A DNA stretch of 64,000 bases from Paratinospora sagittata (Eukaryota; Streptophyta; Magnoliopsida; Ranunculales; Menispermaceae), in the NCBI GenBank assembly GCA_035771175.1, contig CM069602.1, positions 13,787,116 through 13,851,115 of the forward strand, read 5' to 3'. Position numbers and translations under genes: made by a program. Of this stretch, positions 20,901-32,008 are shown piece after piece. Position 1 is the first letter of the stretch; each line of letters begins with the position of its first letter. The notes under the pieces were generated by a model that saw only the letters and a program-made list of their open reading frames with translations, had not been told where the DNA came from and did not search any database.

Positions 20901-23900
20901 TAACAAAGTAGTGGTTGAAAATCTTGAAGTCCTTAGCAATAGTTTTCAAAGGAATCTTAACATGATCATGCATAATGATCCATGATTCCAAAAAGAACTC
21001 CTCCCTCTCATGCAATCAGCCGATGCTTAGTCAAGTTTTTACAACTATGGGGGCTATAATGGTACAAGGGGAATCCTAGTAGAAGTGTTGGCAATCGTAT
21101 AATTCTCAATGATAACTTGAATACTATTGATAATATTTCAACATATCATATTATTTGTAGGCCCTCATGAAATAGTTGAGGTTGCTCTATTGTGACTTTG
21201 AGATCATGATTTTGAATTCAGACAGTCTCTCCATGTAGAGAAGTAAGGCTACGTACATCACCTCCCTACTGGACTCTGCAATGGCGGGAGCCTTGAGCAG
21301 TGGACATGCACTTTTATATTATTTACTCAAGGACCTCCAAACAGTAAACAGTTGCTGAACAAGATGATACCAGAAACCAATTAGGTCCTCTCTTAATTCT
21401 TCAAGGGAGCTAGCACTCTTTAGTGGGTCCCTATCTTGCAAACACATCATACAGTTGCGGTGTTCATCCACACATCTACCATTTTAAGTCAGTGTGAGAC
21501 AATCCACCATGGCACATCGTACATGAGAGCGAAATTATTGGGATCTCTACAGTTCTTTCAAATGCAAAAACATTTTACAAGTGTTCAAAACTATTCTGCT
21601 TTCCATCCCCACCCCCCCACCACCAACATAAAAATCCATTGCCTTAAATCCCATTAGTCTACAATCTACACCTAGGTGTCCTCTGCAAAGTATTACTCAT
21701 TCCTAGAAGAGGAAGAACCATTTATGCAATGAAAAAAATTGTAGAAGGCCCTAATCCTAAGAAAATTTGCTTGAGTACTGCTGGTGCTCTGCAAAATATT
21801 AGTGTTGCTTGAGTATCGCTGATGCTCTAATGTACTTCTGTCCTCATTTTATTTTTAATACAAATTGTTGTTTCTTCTCAAAAAAAAAAAGAAAAAAAAG
21901 AAAAAAAGAAATCCTAAAACATGCAACTCTAACTTTTCTGAGTCTTAACAAGCATAGTTTTTTATTTTATTTTATTTATTTGTTTATTTTTATGAATATA
22001 AGCAGTGCCTAACAAGGAATCAACAATTAATCGTGAGGAATAGAAAGCTCATATGGGGAATGCTATCATGCACAAACGAAAACAAGTGAATACATATCAA
22101 ATATGAAGCCTTGCTCGACACTCATATAAGGCACAAAGCAATATCCAAACCTGAGAATTGAAATATGAAAACAAAACTCAAGCCATGTCTATATTGTCAA
22201 CTTCATTTGACTTTATAACCAAAGCAGAAATGATCTTCTTTTTTTTTTCTCTAAAAGCAACACACTGGCAATCAACAAGGGCCTTCCAGTGCATGACAGT
22301 GAAACCAAATATTATTTTTATATTTTACTTCTATTTACATCCCAAAATGAACAAAAGGGTCAAAACAGAAACTGGAGGATACAGGCAAAAATCTTACTAT
22401 TTGCTTTTATAAACCAACCCACATCTACGTGCACCCAAATCTCTTACTCCGTCTCATGCGCAGATTCAAAAAAATGCAATGAAGAAAGATCAATACATAC
22501 CAAACATCTTATGCCTCACTTTCTGGCCAAGTCGAAATGCATATTGAACATTTTCATATGCCAGAGCTTTTGCTGATGCAGCCAAAGACTCAATCTCCAG
22601 TTTAGAAATTTCATCACGCAATTCAGCTGCTGCTGCATAATTCTCATTCTCAATTGCTTGCTGCATGTCTGCACTGAATGGACATGAAGCACATGTGATA
22701 TAGGAACTACTTATTACAAGATCTAAAAGCTCTCTGCTAGGATTGATATAAAAAATCTTACACTACAAACGTACAAAGCATGTCATGGGAATAAGCAGAT
22801 AAATGGAAAAATAAGGACAACTCACCGTAGTCGTAAGATACTTATGGCCTTATCCTGAGCTTCACACTTTGAGTTCGATCCCCTTTTAGCTTCCTGCTGC
22901 CTAATGGCCTCTGCTTCAACCTTCCAATAAGAGTAAATAAAGAATAAAGCCAACTCATTTTATGCTTCACTTTAGAAAAGCAAGATACATGGACAAATGT
23001 TGATCTTATAAACAATAGCAAAATTCTCACAATAGATGAACCACAGAGATCTAGTAATTGCTAGTTCCAACAAAAATATTATATATGCTTATTTTAAATA
23101 CATCCCCGCATATTTCTGTTACATTAAAGCAGTTTTTTAAAGGGTTAGAACAATCCAAACTCCCTCTATAGTCTAAACCAGTAAGAGTAACAAAATCTTT
23201 GTATCTACAAAGAATAATGTTTTTAGACACTTATCAGTTATCAAATATACAATACATAAAAAACAGGTTGCTTAAACAAAGTGATTGGAAAAGAACTGTC
23301 TGAAGAAAAACCACCTTCACAGGTGTTGTGAATTACATCTAAACCACTTACATCATAGCCTGTATATTAAAGATAGCATTAGTCTAGGTGAAACAAATAT
23401 GGAAACAGTGGGACAGTAGATTATGATTAATTAAAAGAATATAAATGATAATGGTTTTTAATGGTATTGCTTTTTGGCCACAACAGCAAATTGAACTAAA
23501 CTAGGATTGAGTTCCAAGAGTTACCTCAGTGAGCTTGTCCCTCAATTGCTTTGCAATATCATACTGATCCATATTCAGAGCATACTGCCATTTAAAAAAT
23601 TACAAATAAACAAAAATATAAAAAATATAAGAATACCACCCCAAGAAGATCTAGAAAAGAATGTTTAATACAAAGTTTAAAGCTACCATGTCTTAGGATC
23701 CAACAGCCTTTTAAGGAATTGAGAACCAGAACACAAGATAGACCACTAAAGATAAGTTTTCAAAAGAAGTTATTTACCAACTAATCTCACCAAGAGAATC
23801 AAGGAAACTTGAGCATATTACAAAAACTTAATCTAAAGACAATTTGATAGGTACGTGTGGTCCTTCATGCAAAAAAAAAAAAAACCGGGGGTGGGGGGAG

Positions 23901-25285
23901 GCTAGATTACAAAAGTCTTAATCTTTCTATTTTTAAGTTAAGTTACTATTCAGAAGAAGTTTCTATTTTTCATTTAAGGTGTGTTAGAAAGTATCTAGAA
24001 CCGTCTAAATCAGCTTCTTAGTTCTTTGTTTTTCTTTTTAAACTCCTTTGAATCCATGGACTCGTATATGCTTCCGCTACGTCACCAAACCTCATTGATT
24101 AGAAGTTATATATTTATAATGCCAACATAGGGAAAACTCTTCACTCAATATCAATGCTACTGGTCAATAAGCTACAATATGAGTCAAAGAACACTCTACG
24201 TCAGATGTTTGTCACCCTTTCTAAAGGCTCTATTCTAAAACTCATCTTTCCGTATGTAGATCAGCTGACCAAGAAGATACATTTGGAATGTCCCAACTAT
24301 TGTTTCAATTAACATACCTCTCAATTAAAATAGAAACTGGTTTTTCAATAAATAAAAAATACCCATTTCATATCCATATTCAGAAGCTATGCTTTTTATT
24401 TCGTTTACAATCCTGTCAGTTATTTGCTTTAAGACTGCATTAAGTTCACATGTATTTCATGTAAAACTGCTTTGCAGTTATTAAGTTGAGTTGTTCCTAG
24501 TCTTTAGGAGTTAGTTTCCTATTTGATGTACTCAGTCATAGCTTAATTTTAGGACCATGTGTTTATTTTCAGTTAATTCTTTAAGTCTATAACTGTAAGT
24601 CTTTGAGTTTAAAAATAAAAAACAAAGCAGTTGCAGAATTTTTCTGAGTTTCATTTTCTTACTCAAATCTAGATTGTTCTTCTTTATTCTCTCAAAAGCA
24701 ATTCTTGTTTTTCTGTTTTCCTGATTTCAAATAACTAACAAATCCAAAGGCTTCAATGGTTGACATAGGCCAACCATCAAAATGGGCATGTTTATGTTAT
24801 ATCGTAGACTATGATTCCACATTAGCCTGTAACAATACAAACATTGAAGATGATACATTGCTGTGACATGATATTTTTCTGATGAGAAGTGAAACATCTT
24901 GTGTTATAAGGTAAAAATTTTCCTAAATTAAAGATTTGCCTACCTGTACTCTGGTTGCCAAGTCTAGCTGGAAGAAAAATATCAAGATGTCCTCATTAGC
25001 ACTCTCACTTCTTTCCACACTCGCATCCATCCCTTGGTCACCACCTCCTCTGAACAACCAAGCAGCTCCAACCCTCAAAGACCTCTTTTGCCTCAGTCTG
25101 TTAGGGAAACTTATCAGGAAAAACGTCGACACACTCTCCCGCCAAAGGCATTCTCTTTCATGCCCACAGTTCACCAGGGCTTTGCTCATAAACCTGGACT
25201 GGCTTCTGAATAGGTTTTCAGATCCATAAATTCCACTACTTCTGCAAGTAGTTACCAAAGTGCTCACAGACATTCCCTGCACCAT
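14913..25285 (-). CDS. CLPF: ClpF-type Clp protease adaptor (UVR motif + YccV domain), chloroplast
   Basis: Coding exons, from the start codon on: 25285-24944, 23584-23525, 22920-22826, 22673-22501, 15998-15886, 15396-15351, 15176-15136, 15059-14913. All introns are GT-AG and phases join exactly, giving 338 codons. Residues 1 to about 90 are Ser/Arg-rich like a chloroplast transit peptide. Two helical repeats follow (YDIAKQLRDKL at 122-132; the UVR motif with NYAAAAELRDEISKLE near 177-192). A YccV/HspQ-like domain spans about 210-325 (GQKVRHKMFGYR, FLFYGMDTAGDFIP). In Arabidopsis ClpF acts with ClpS1 to deliver substrates to the stromal Clp protease; that role is inferred here. ATG at 25285-25283 was chosen because the upstream in-frame codon is TTG. 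Intron 4 (15999-22500) is 6.5 kb because it holds pararetrovirus DNA. Confidence 0.93.
16427..16807 (-). pseudogene. Inverted fragment of pararetrovirus movement-protein gene
   Basis: The minus strand of this 381-bp stretch aligns without indels to 17687-18067 on the plus strand. I count about 11 differences (roughly 97% identity). It encodes the core of the 30K-type movement protein. The open frame runs on into unrelated sequence down to 16144, so the 233-codon frame is chimeric. It lies in intron 4 of ClpF, in the same orientation as that gene. It is a rearranged partial copy with no function as a gene. Confidence 0.9.
16806..16818 (-). other. tRNA-Met primer-binding site, minus strand
   Basis: On the minus strand this reads TGGTATCAGAGCC, a perfect match to the site used by plant pararetroviruses and many retrotransposons. 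It overlaps the end of the inverted movement-protein fragment, so a viral minus-strand priming site is joined to the inside of a gene. Confidence 0.8.
16816..16906 (+). pseudogene. 91-bp direct copy from the end of the movement-protein region
   Basis: It matches 18401-18491 over 91 bp with one difference seen. It is fused on its left to the inverted fragment and on its right to a second primer-binding-site-like sequence. It shows that at least three pieces of viral DNA were joined. Confidence 0.9.
16909..16921 (+). other. tRNA-Met primer-binding-site-like sequence, plus strand
   Basis: ATGTATCAGAGCC matches 11 of 13 bases of the canonical site. In caulimovirids this site marks position 1 of the genome and is followed by a leader. 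Here the start codon of the movement-protein region follows about 440 nt later, which fits a pararetrovirus leader. Confidence 0.6.
17358..18572 (+). pseudogene. Endogenous pararetrovirus polyprotein, movement-protein part
   Basis: The frame starts at ATG 17358 (MDPLGDSQPS); the open frame extends upstream to 17232 but only through non-ATG starts. Residues about 110-235 form a 30K-superfamily movement-protein core, with GRGDVPLFARVALLDTN matching the conserved LxD region. The protein family enlarges plasmodesmata for virus passage. A TAG at 18570-18572 ends the frame, but the same frame continues without shift into the coat-protein part, so this was one polyprotein interrupted by stops. It sits in intron 4 of ClpF on the opposite strand and is an old integrated copy. 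A petuvirus-like origin is the best guess from the gene order. Confidence 0.85.
18573..20864 (+). pseudogene. Endogenous pararetrovirus polyprotein, coat-protein part
   Basis: It is in frame with the movement-protein part. TAG codons at 18570 and 18780 are the only breaks; from 18783 the frame is open to 20864. Features in order: a coiled-coil-like segment (about 18800-19085), a Pro/Ser/Asp-rich acidic linker (19090-19800), a Gag-like capsid region (about 19840-20400), a strongly basic Lys/Arg tract (20490-20610), and a CX2CX4HX4C zinc knuckle (CYICKKPGHYAKQC, 20632-20673). The basic tract followed by the knuckle is typical of caulimovirid coat proteins. No protease, reverse transcriptase or RNase H follows: after 20864 the sequence is non-coding, so the copy is truncated. 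Confidence 0.85.
20865..22500. other. Rest of ClpF intron 4, no gene seen
   Basis: AT-rich sequence with no coding signal. It contains a divergent LINE 3' end at 21769-21910. I could not find the reverse-transcriptase part of the pararetrovirus in it. Confidence 0.6.
21769..21910 (+). mobile_element. Divergent LINE 3' end, third copy
   Basis: GCTTGAGTACTGCTGGTGCT and the following text resemble the LINE tails at 1740 and 13850. It ends in an A-rich run from 21880. Confidence 0.5.
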
Positions 25286-25840
25286 TTTCAAACTGGCTAT
25301 ATAGCTTCTTTAATAACAATTTATTAGCAGCTCGGATCAAGTACACAAATTTAGAAAAGCTGATGCATCGTATCTTTCAACTCTTGGACTGAAAACCTCA
25401 ATTGGTAGTAAATTCATCATCTAGTTACCAACATCATCCTCCTATAAACATGAAACAATCGAAATAATAAGAGTTCAAAAAAAATTACGTGGAAAGACTG
25501 GCTCTTGCATCACACAAAATTCCAAAATTAAGATGCTCAGATTAATCATTCGATCAAAGAAAACAGAAAAATAACCGAATCCAGCAAATGTGTGAGTGAG
25601 AATGAAATTACCTAGCTGAATATTTTATAGAGATTGAAGTCCAGAGAGATCTAGGGTTTGAGAGCTAAATGCGAGGAAGAGGAGATTTTAAGGGAAGGGA
25701 GAGTCTAAATGTGTTTGAGATGTTTGTTCATCTAGAGAGAAAGAGCTAAGAAGATATGATCGCTCGCCGTTGGTTTCCGCTAACATTGAGCCGTTAGTGA
25801 CAATAATATCAGTGTAAATGATCGTAATTCCCTGGTCTTT
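25286..25840 (-). promoter_or_regulatory. 5' region of ClpF, squeezed between start codon and Copia element
   Basis: Only about 560 bp separate the ClpF start codon from the Copia LTR at 25846. On the minus strand this stretch contains a telo-box-like AAACCCTA (25652-25659) beside CT-rich sequence, which is common near plant transcription starts. It also has TATAAAATA at 25621-25629 and a possible 5' UTR donor GTAATTTC at about 25605-25612. The transcription start cannot be fixed from sequence alone. Confidence 0.45.
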
Positions 25841-25845
25841 TGTTG

Positions 25846-26473
25846 TGTTGGTCCACCTCATTCAAACATGGTAGGCGGCCAACTTTATTGAATGACCAAA
25901 CAAACAAAGACGGCCAAGGCGGCTGAAGAAGCAGGGGCGGCCAAGGCCGCTCAACAAGAAACAAGTCGGCTGATCAAAGTCAGAATTGGAGGGCCAAATG
26001 AATAGGCAACAAATGTGGGTTGATCAAATTAATTACGAAATTACCCTTTTTTAAGCCCTATAAATAGAGCCTTAATTTCATTCTTGAAAATCATCTGAGA
26101 GAGATCAAAAATCCGAGAGATTCACATTCGAAGATATTCGATTCTAGAGATCTAATCTGATAAATCCAGAGAGCCTTAAAGAGAGTTTTCTTTGAGAAGG
26201 AAAAGTGTGAGCCAATTTGTAAAGTTTTATCCACAAATTGAAGATACATAGATATTGTATATTTGTGAGAGATCCACCGAAAGGTGAAGTTTGTAATCTC
26301 ATTATATTATAGTGGAAGTCTTTAAGCGGCCTACGGGTCCCGTAATTTTTACCTCATCTTTGGAGGGTTTTCCACGCTAAAATCTTTGGTGTTATTTTTG
26401 TTGTATTTTTAGTTTAGGAAATTATCTTGTGATTGTAGAATTTATTTCTTTACAACCATCGATTTTCCCAACA
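25846..26473 (+). repeat. 5' LTR of the Copia element
   Basis: 628 bp, with terminal inverted TGTTGG...CCAACA. A CTATAAATA box lies at about 26060, a plausible LTR promoter firing away from ClpF. Confidence 0.93.
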
Positions 26474-26476
26474 AAG

Positions 26477-26488
26477 TGGTATCAGAGC
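26477..26488 (+). other. Primer-binding site of the Copia element
   Basis: TGGTATCAGAGC, an exact initiator tRNA-Met site, 3 nt inside the LTR. Confidence 0.95.
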
Positions 26489-26504
26489 TTAGGTCATTTT
26501 CAGC

Positions 26505-26695
26505 GAAGGTACTGTTCACACATACAGTACTATTTACTGTTTTGTCTGCAGGTACTATTTGGAATTGTAATACTATTTACGGATACTATTCACAAGAGGC
26601 ACTATTTATTGAATACTATTCACAGATAATATTCACTGGATACTATTTATATGGTACTATTCATTGAATACTATTTACAGAGTAATATTCATCGC
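26505..26695 (+). repeat. Degenerate ACTATT repeat array in Copia leader
   Basis: About twelve loosely spaced copies of ACTATT(T/C)A (some as AATATTCA) fill the leader between the primer-binding site and the first open frame. Spacing is about 12-25 bp. The array replaces the position where gag should begin. Confidence 0.75.
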
Positions 26696-26754
26696 CGGAA
26701 ATTCATCGCCGAAAAAGTGTCAAGCTCCGCGAAACCTGTTGACTGACGACTCAA

Positions 26755-29700
26755 ATGAAGGAGTGCACAAGCAAGCAAGAATGGCATGGAAGAAGTAAAA
26801 ACAGAAATCCTCGTAACCAAAGTCAGCAAAGAGGATGCTCGATGTCCAGATCGAGGCATGACAAGAACTGTCATCACTGCGACAAGCCCGAACACTTCAT
26901 TCGAGAATGTCGAAAGTTAAAGGCGGAACGGTCCAGAAATCAAAAAGCAGAAACCCGAACAAAAGACACTGCAACTCTCACTGAAGAAGTTGTCATTATT
27001 CGAGATGCTGATTATGTCAACCTTGCATGGCAAGACTCTACATGGGTAGTTGACTCAGGTGCTTCCTACCATATCACCTCACGACGAGATTTATTCTCAG
27101 CCTACACTCAAGGTGATTTCGAACGAATGAGGATGGGAAATGATAATGCATCCAAAATTATCGGCATCGGTAATATTTATCTAGAAACTAACCTTAGATG
27201 CAGGTTACTCTTGAAAGATGTGAGGCATGTTCCTGATATCCGCCTCAATTTGATCTCCACCGGAATGCTTGATGATGATGGCTACAATAATAACTTTGGT
27301 GAAGGAAAATGGAAGCTCACCAAAGGAAACTTGGTAGTAGCCAAAGGCAAGAAAGATACATCACTCTACATCACAGAAGCCAAGCTGTGTAGAGGAGAAG
27401 TAAATACCATGAGGAAAGAAGTTCCTACCGAGTTATGGCATAAGCGGCTCGGTCACATGAGTGAAAAGGGTCTCAGAATTCTTTCCAAGAATGAGTTCTT
27501 GCCAGGAATGACAGGTACATCTTTACGTACTTGTGTTGATTGTATTATGGGTAAACAACATAGAGTTGCATTTCGTAGTTCCCCACCATCTAGAAAGACA
27601 AATATTCTAGATTTAATACACACAGATGTCTGTACAATGAGTTGTAAGTCGCTAGGAGGTGCTCAATATTTTGTGACTTTTATTGATGATCACTCTAGAA
27701 AAGTGTGGGCCTTAGCTTTGAAAACTAAAGATCAAGTGCAGGAAGTTTTCAAGCAATTTCATGTAAAAGTTGAGAGAGAAACTGGTAGACTTTTGAAATG
27801 TGTACGATCAGACAATGGCGGTGAGTATCGCGGATCATTCGAGGAGTACTGCAGAAGTTTCGGCATCAGGCTGGAAAAATCGGTACCAAAGACACCTCAA
27901 CACAACGGTGTCGCAGAGAGGATGAACAAAACCATTTGTGAAAGAGTCAGATGTATGCTCTCAAATGCAAAACTGCCAAACTCCTATTGGGGGGAGGCAA
28001 TGAGGATAGCAGTCAATTTAATCAACCTTTCTCCATCAATTCCACTGAACTACGACGCACCAGAAAAGGTTTGGACGGGGAAAGACGTTTCTTACAAACA
28101 CTTGAAAGTATTCGGCTGCAGTGCATTTGTTCACATCCCTAGAGACGAGAGGTCCAAGCTGGATGGAAAAGCGAAGTAGTGTATCTTTGTGGGATATTCC
28201 CATGAAGAATTCGGCTACAGACTTTGGGATCCTGTCAACAAAAAGATTGTCAGAAGCAGAGACGTGGTGTTTCTTGAATATCAGACGATCGAGGATTTTC
28301 AGAAACCTGAGAAGCCACAATCAGAAGAAATACCAGTTAATCTGGAACCAGTCTTTCCACCACCAAATCCAGATGACAAGGGAGCTGCACCAGATACTGA
28401 TGATGATGTTCCACCAGCTCAAAGTTCAGAACCAGAACAAGTTCCTGAACAAGTCCAACCAGAAGCACAACTAAGGAGATCCACCAGAGAGCAACAACCA
28501 AGTCAAAGATATTCTCCTAGCGACTATGTGATGCTCACTGACGGGGGAGAACCGGAGAGCTATACCGAAGCTATCACTGACCAGCATAAGACTGAGTGGA
28601 TGAAAGCCATGCAGGAAGAAATGAAATCTCTGCATGAGAACCACACATTTGACTTGGTGAAATTACCGCAGGGAAAGAAAACCCTCAAGAACAAGTGGTG
28701 TACAGGATCAATAGCGAAGAAGGTAGCTAACAACCTCGATACAAAACAAGATTGGTTGTGAAAGGATTCGGACAGAAGAAATGCGTTGACTTCGACGAAA
28801 TCTTCTCACCAGTGGTAAAAATGTCTTCAATCCGAGTTGTTCTTGGCTTGGCAGCTAGTCTTAATTTGGAGGTTGAACAACTTGATGTAAAAACCGCATT
28901 TTTACATGGTGATCTTGACGAGGAAATCTATATGGAGCAGCCCGAAGGTTTCCAAGTCAAAAGAAAAGAGAAGCTGGTATGCAGGCTAAAGAAAAGTCTG
29001 TACGGTTTGAAACAGGCACCGAGGCAGTGGTATAAAAAGTTTGACTCGTTCATGGAGGAAAAGGAGTACAACCGAACGACAGCTGATCACTGCGTCTTCA
29101 TCAAGAAATTCTCTGATGGTGATTTTATTATTATTTTGCTTTATGTTGATGATATGTTAATTGTAGGCCAAAATATTGGCAAGATTAACAAGTTAAAGAA
29201 AGAGTTGAGCAAGTCCTTTGCCATGAAAGACTTAGGACCCGCAAAACAAATCCTTGGCATGAAGATTGTTCGTGACAGGAAGAACAAGAGACTTTGGCTA
29301 TCTTAATAGAAGTATATTGAGAAAGTTTTAGAACAGTTCAACATGAGCAAAGCTAAACCTGTTAGTTCTCCACTGGCAATCCACTTCAAGCTTAATACGA
29401 ACCAGTGTCCTTCAAGCGAAAAAGAGAAATCAGAGATAAGCAAGGTGCCCTATGCATCGGTAGTTGGCAGTCTAATGTATGCTATGGTATGCACCAGACT
29501 AGACATTGCTCATGTTGTTGGTGTTGTGAGCCGATTTCTATCAAATCCTGGAAAGGAACATTGGACAGCAGTCAAATGGATACTCAGGTATCTTAGAGGT
29601 ACTTCCAGTCATTGTTTATGTTTTGGTAATGATAAATCTGTATTAGAAGGATTTACAGATTCAGATATGGCTAGCGACGTGGATACGGGAAAGTCGATAT

Positions 29701-30116
29701 CCGGGTACCTAATAACATTTGCAGGGGGAGCTGTCTCATGGCAATCACGATTACAGAAGTGTATTGCCTTAAGTACCATAGAAGCAGAGTACATTGCAAT
29801 CACTGAAGGTTGTAAGGAGGTCCTGTGGATGAAAAAGTTCCTACAAGAATTGCATCAGAATCAAGAAAACTATGTTCTTTATTGCGACAGTCATAGTGCA
29901 ATTCACCTCAGCAAGAACTCAACCTTCCACTCAAGGTCCAAGCACATCGACGTAAGATATCATTGGATTCGTGATGTGCTGAAAAATAAACTGCTGCAAG
30001 TTGAGAAGATCCACACTAATGACAACGGGGCAGATATGATGACGAAGTCCCTGACCAGAGAAAAGCTTGCTATCTGTAGAAAGATTGCAGGTGTGGAGGA
30101 GCCCTGTTCCACATGA
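26755..30116 (+). pseudogene. gag-pol remnant of the Copia element
   Basis: The open frame begins at ATG 26755, already close to the zinc knuckle (CHHCDKPEHFIREC), so most of gag is lost. Then follow the protease (WVVDSGASYHIT), the GAG-pre-integrase HHCC region (LWHKRLGHM...CVDC), integrase with HTDVC, SDNGGEY and an E in HNGVAERMN, reverse transcriptase (YVDDMLI near 29150), and RNase H (TDSDMASD, STIEAEY) ending with the TGA at 30114-30116. Breaks are TAG 28177-28179, a frameshift near 28697, TAA 28728-28730 in the downstream frame and TAA 29304-29306. Confidence 0.93.
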
Positions 30117-30132
30117 GGTGGAGGGAGAGATT
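30115..30132 (+). other. Polypurine tract of the Copia element
   Basis: GAGGTGGAGGGAGAGATT lies directly before the 3' LTR. Confidence 0.85.
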
Positions 30133-30759
30133 TGTTGGTCCACCTCATTCAAACATGGTGGGCGGCCAACTTTGTTGAATGGCCAAACAAACAAAGACGG
30201 CCAAGGCGGCTGAAGAAGCAGGGGCGGCCAAGGCCGCTCAACAAGAAGCAAGGCGGCTGATCAAAGTCAGAATTGGAGGGCCAAATGAATAGTCAACAAA
30301 TGTGGGCTGATCAAATTAATTACGAAATTGCCCTTGTTTGAGCTCTATAAATATAGCCTTAATTTCATTCTTGAAAACCATCTGAGAGAGATCAAAAATC
30401 CGAGAGATTCACATTCGAAGATATTCGATTCTAGAGATCTAATTTGATAGATCCAGAGAGCCTCAAAGAGAGTTTCTTTGAGAAGGAAAAATGTGAGCCA
30501 ATTTGTGAAGTTTTATCACAAATTAAAGATACATAGATATTGTATATTTGTGAGAGATCCACTGAAAGGTGAAAGTTTGTAATCTCATTATATTATAGTG
30601 GAAGTCTTTAAGCGGCCTACGGGTCCCGTGGTTTTTACCTCATCTTTGGAGGGTTTTCCACGCTAAAATCTTTGGTGTTATTTTTGTTGTATTTTTAGTT
30701 TGGAAAATTATCCTGGGATTGTAGAATTTATTTCTTTACAACCATCGATTTTCCCAATA
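30133..30759 (+). repeat. 3' LTR of the Copia element
   Basis: 627 bp, about 96% identical to the 5' LTR by eye. Most differences are transitions, as expected for decay of methylated DNA. Confidence 0.93.
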
Positions 30760-30764
30760 TGTTG

Positions 30765-31808
30765 CTATAACCAATTTGTTTTATGCTTTTAAATAGGAGA
30801 AGAAAAAGATTTAAATTTAATGCCTCCAATTTGTAATTTGATGCTGGCCATCCTCTCTATTAAGTTGAATGATGTTAATTTTTTTGGCAGGAACTAAATA
30901 TAATTATTCTTATTTATTAATATATATATATATATAAAAACTCTTTTCTTTTTTGTTGGGTCTTAAAAACTTGCAGTTTTTTTTATTATTATTTACTTTT
31001 AAAAATCATTAAATATGTCATATAATTTATCAAAAGTTGGAAGTTTTCCACAAAAAACTATAAAAATCACTATATTTATTTCTCAATTTTAAAATTGTTC
31101 AACTCAAGTAAAGGATTATATTTGTCAAAAAATATGTAAAATGCTATATAGCAATCTTATGATGTATAACTTTTTTTTTTTTTTGCCATACATAGTTCTA
31201 AAGAGAATATTTAGATAATTGACAGCGAAACTTTTTTTGGGCTCTATCAAAAATGCCCGTCTTCAATATCTAATGATTACAGTGTGTGTGTTATTAGTAA
31301 ATATGGTATTAGAGTAAATTTTATTATCTTTTTTCAGGGAAGTTAATTACACTTGTGTAACTTCTTCACTGTTTTTTTATTTCATTTCTCTCGGAAAACT
31401 TCTTAGTTCACTTACTATTTAGTATATTTGAACATTTACAAATAAAAAAACAAACAAACATTAGTTTACTCACATGCGTTTACACAAGTTACAAATAATA
31501 ATTCTCACCAAAAGCCTCATCAAAATTGATATTATAGAATCGCTCTCTTCAGGTGGAATCATTTAACTTCCTCTTTTTTGTCCAGTATGCTAATGAGTGG
31601 TGAAGATTTGGCCTTTTTTTTTTAACACTAAACTAGATAAGATTCAACTAATCTTGGTATCTTCCTTGCCTTCAACCTTCCACCTTCCACCTAATGTCTC
31701 CATATGTTTTGAAATTTTCATTGTGTCATAATGCCCCTGTAATGGCAATATGTAGTAGTCAGGAGCTTCCTCACACATTGACAATCAGATTTATTTGCAA
31801 TATGGTGT
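30765..31808. other. AT-rich intergenic stretch
   Basis: No coding signal. It has a short TA run near 30920 and several T or A runs. Confidence 0.6.
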
Positions 31809-31825
31809 GGGCCTAAAAGCCCTTT

Positions 31826-31991
31826 TATTTTTATAAGGGAAAAAATGAGTATGCAGAGAGGGGTTAGCCCCATAAGCTAATATTGCAGGGCACACGTAGA
31901 ATGTTTATCTCACCAAAAGCCACTGATATAACTTGAACTCTAGTCTTTATCAGAATATTACAGTCATCGAATAAGCTAAGCCTACCTTTGG
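31826..31991 (-). mobile_element. SINE, about 166 bp, with 17-bp target duplication
   Basis: It is flanked by the perfect 17-bp duplication GGGCCTAAAAGCCCTTT at 31809-31825 and 31992-32008. On the minus strand the head has TTAGCTTATTCGATG (box A-like) and GAGTTCAAGTTAT (box B-like). The 3' end is A-rich (ATAAAAATAAAA). This is the structure of a tRNA-derived SINE and a different family from the other SINEs in the window. Confidence 0.75.
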
Positions 31992-32008
31992 GGGCCTAAA
32001 AGCCCTTT

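Larger units (their letters stand above)
25846..30759 (+). mobile_element. Ty1/Copia retrotransposon, nearly full-length but defective
   Basis: LTRs are 25846-26473 and 30133-30759, starting TGTTGG. The left one ends CCCAACA; the right one ends in AATA, so it lost the CA end by one change. Flanking 5-bp duplications TGTTG (25841-25845 and 30760-30764) are perfect. I count about 27 substitutions and three small indels between the LTRs (about 4%), so it is much older than the Gypsy element. The N-terminal gag is missing, and pol has two or three stops and a frameshift. Confidence 0.95.
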
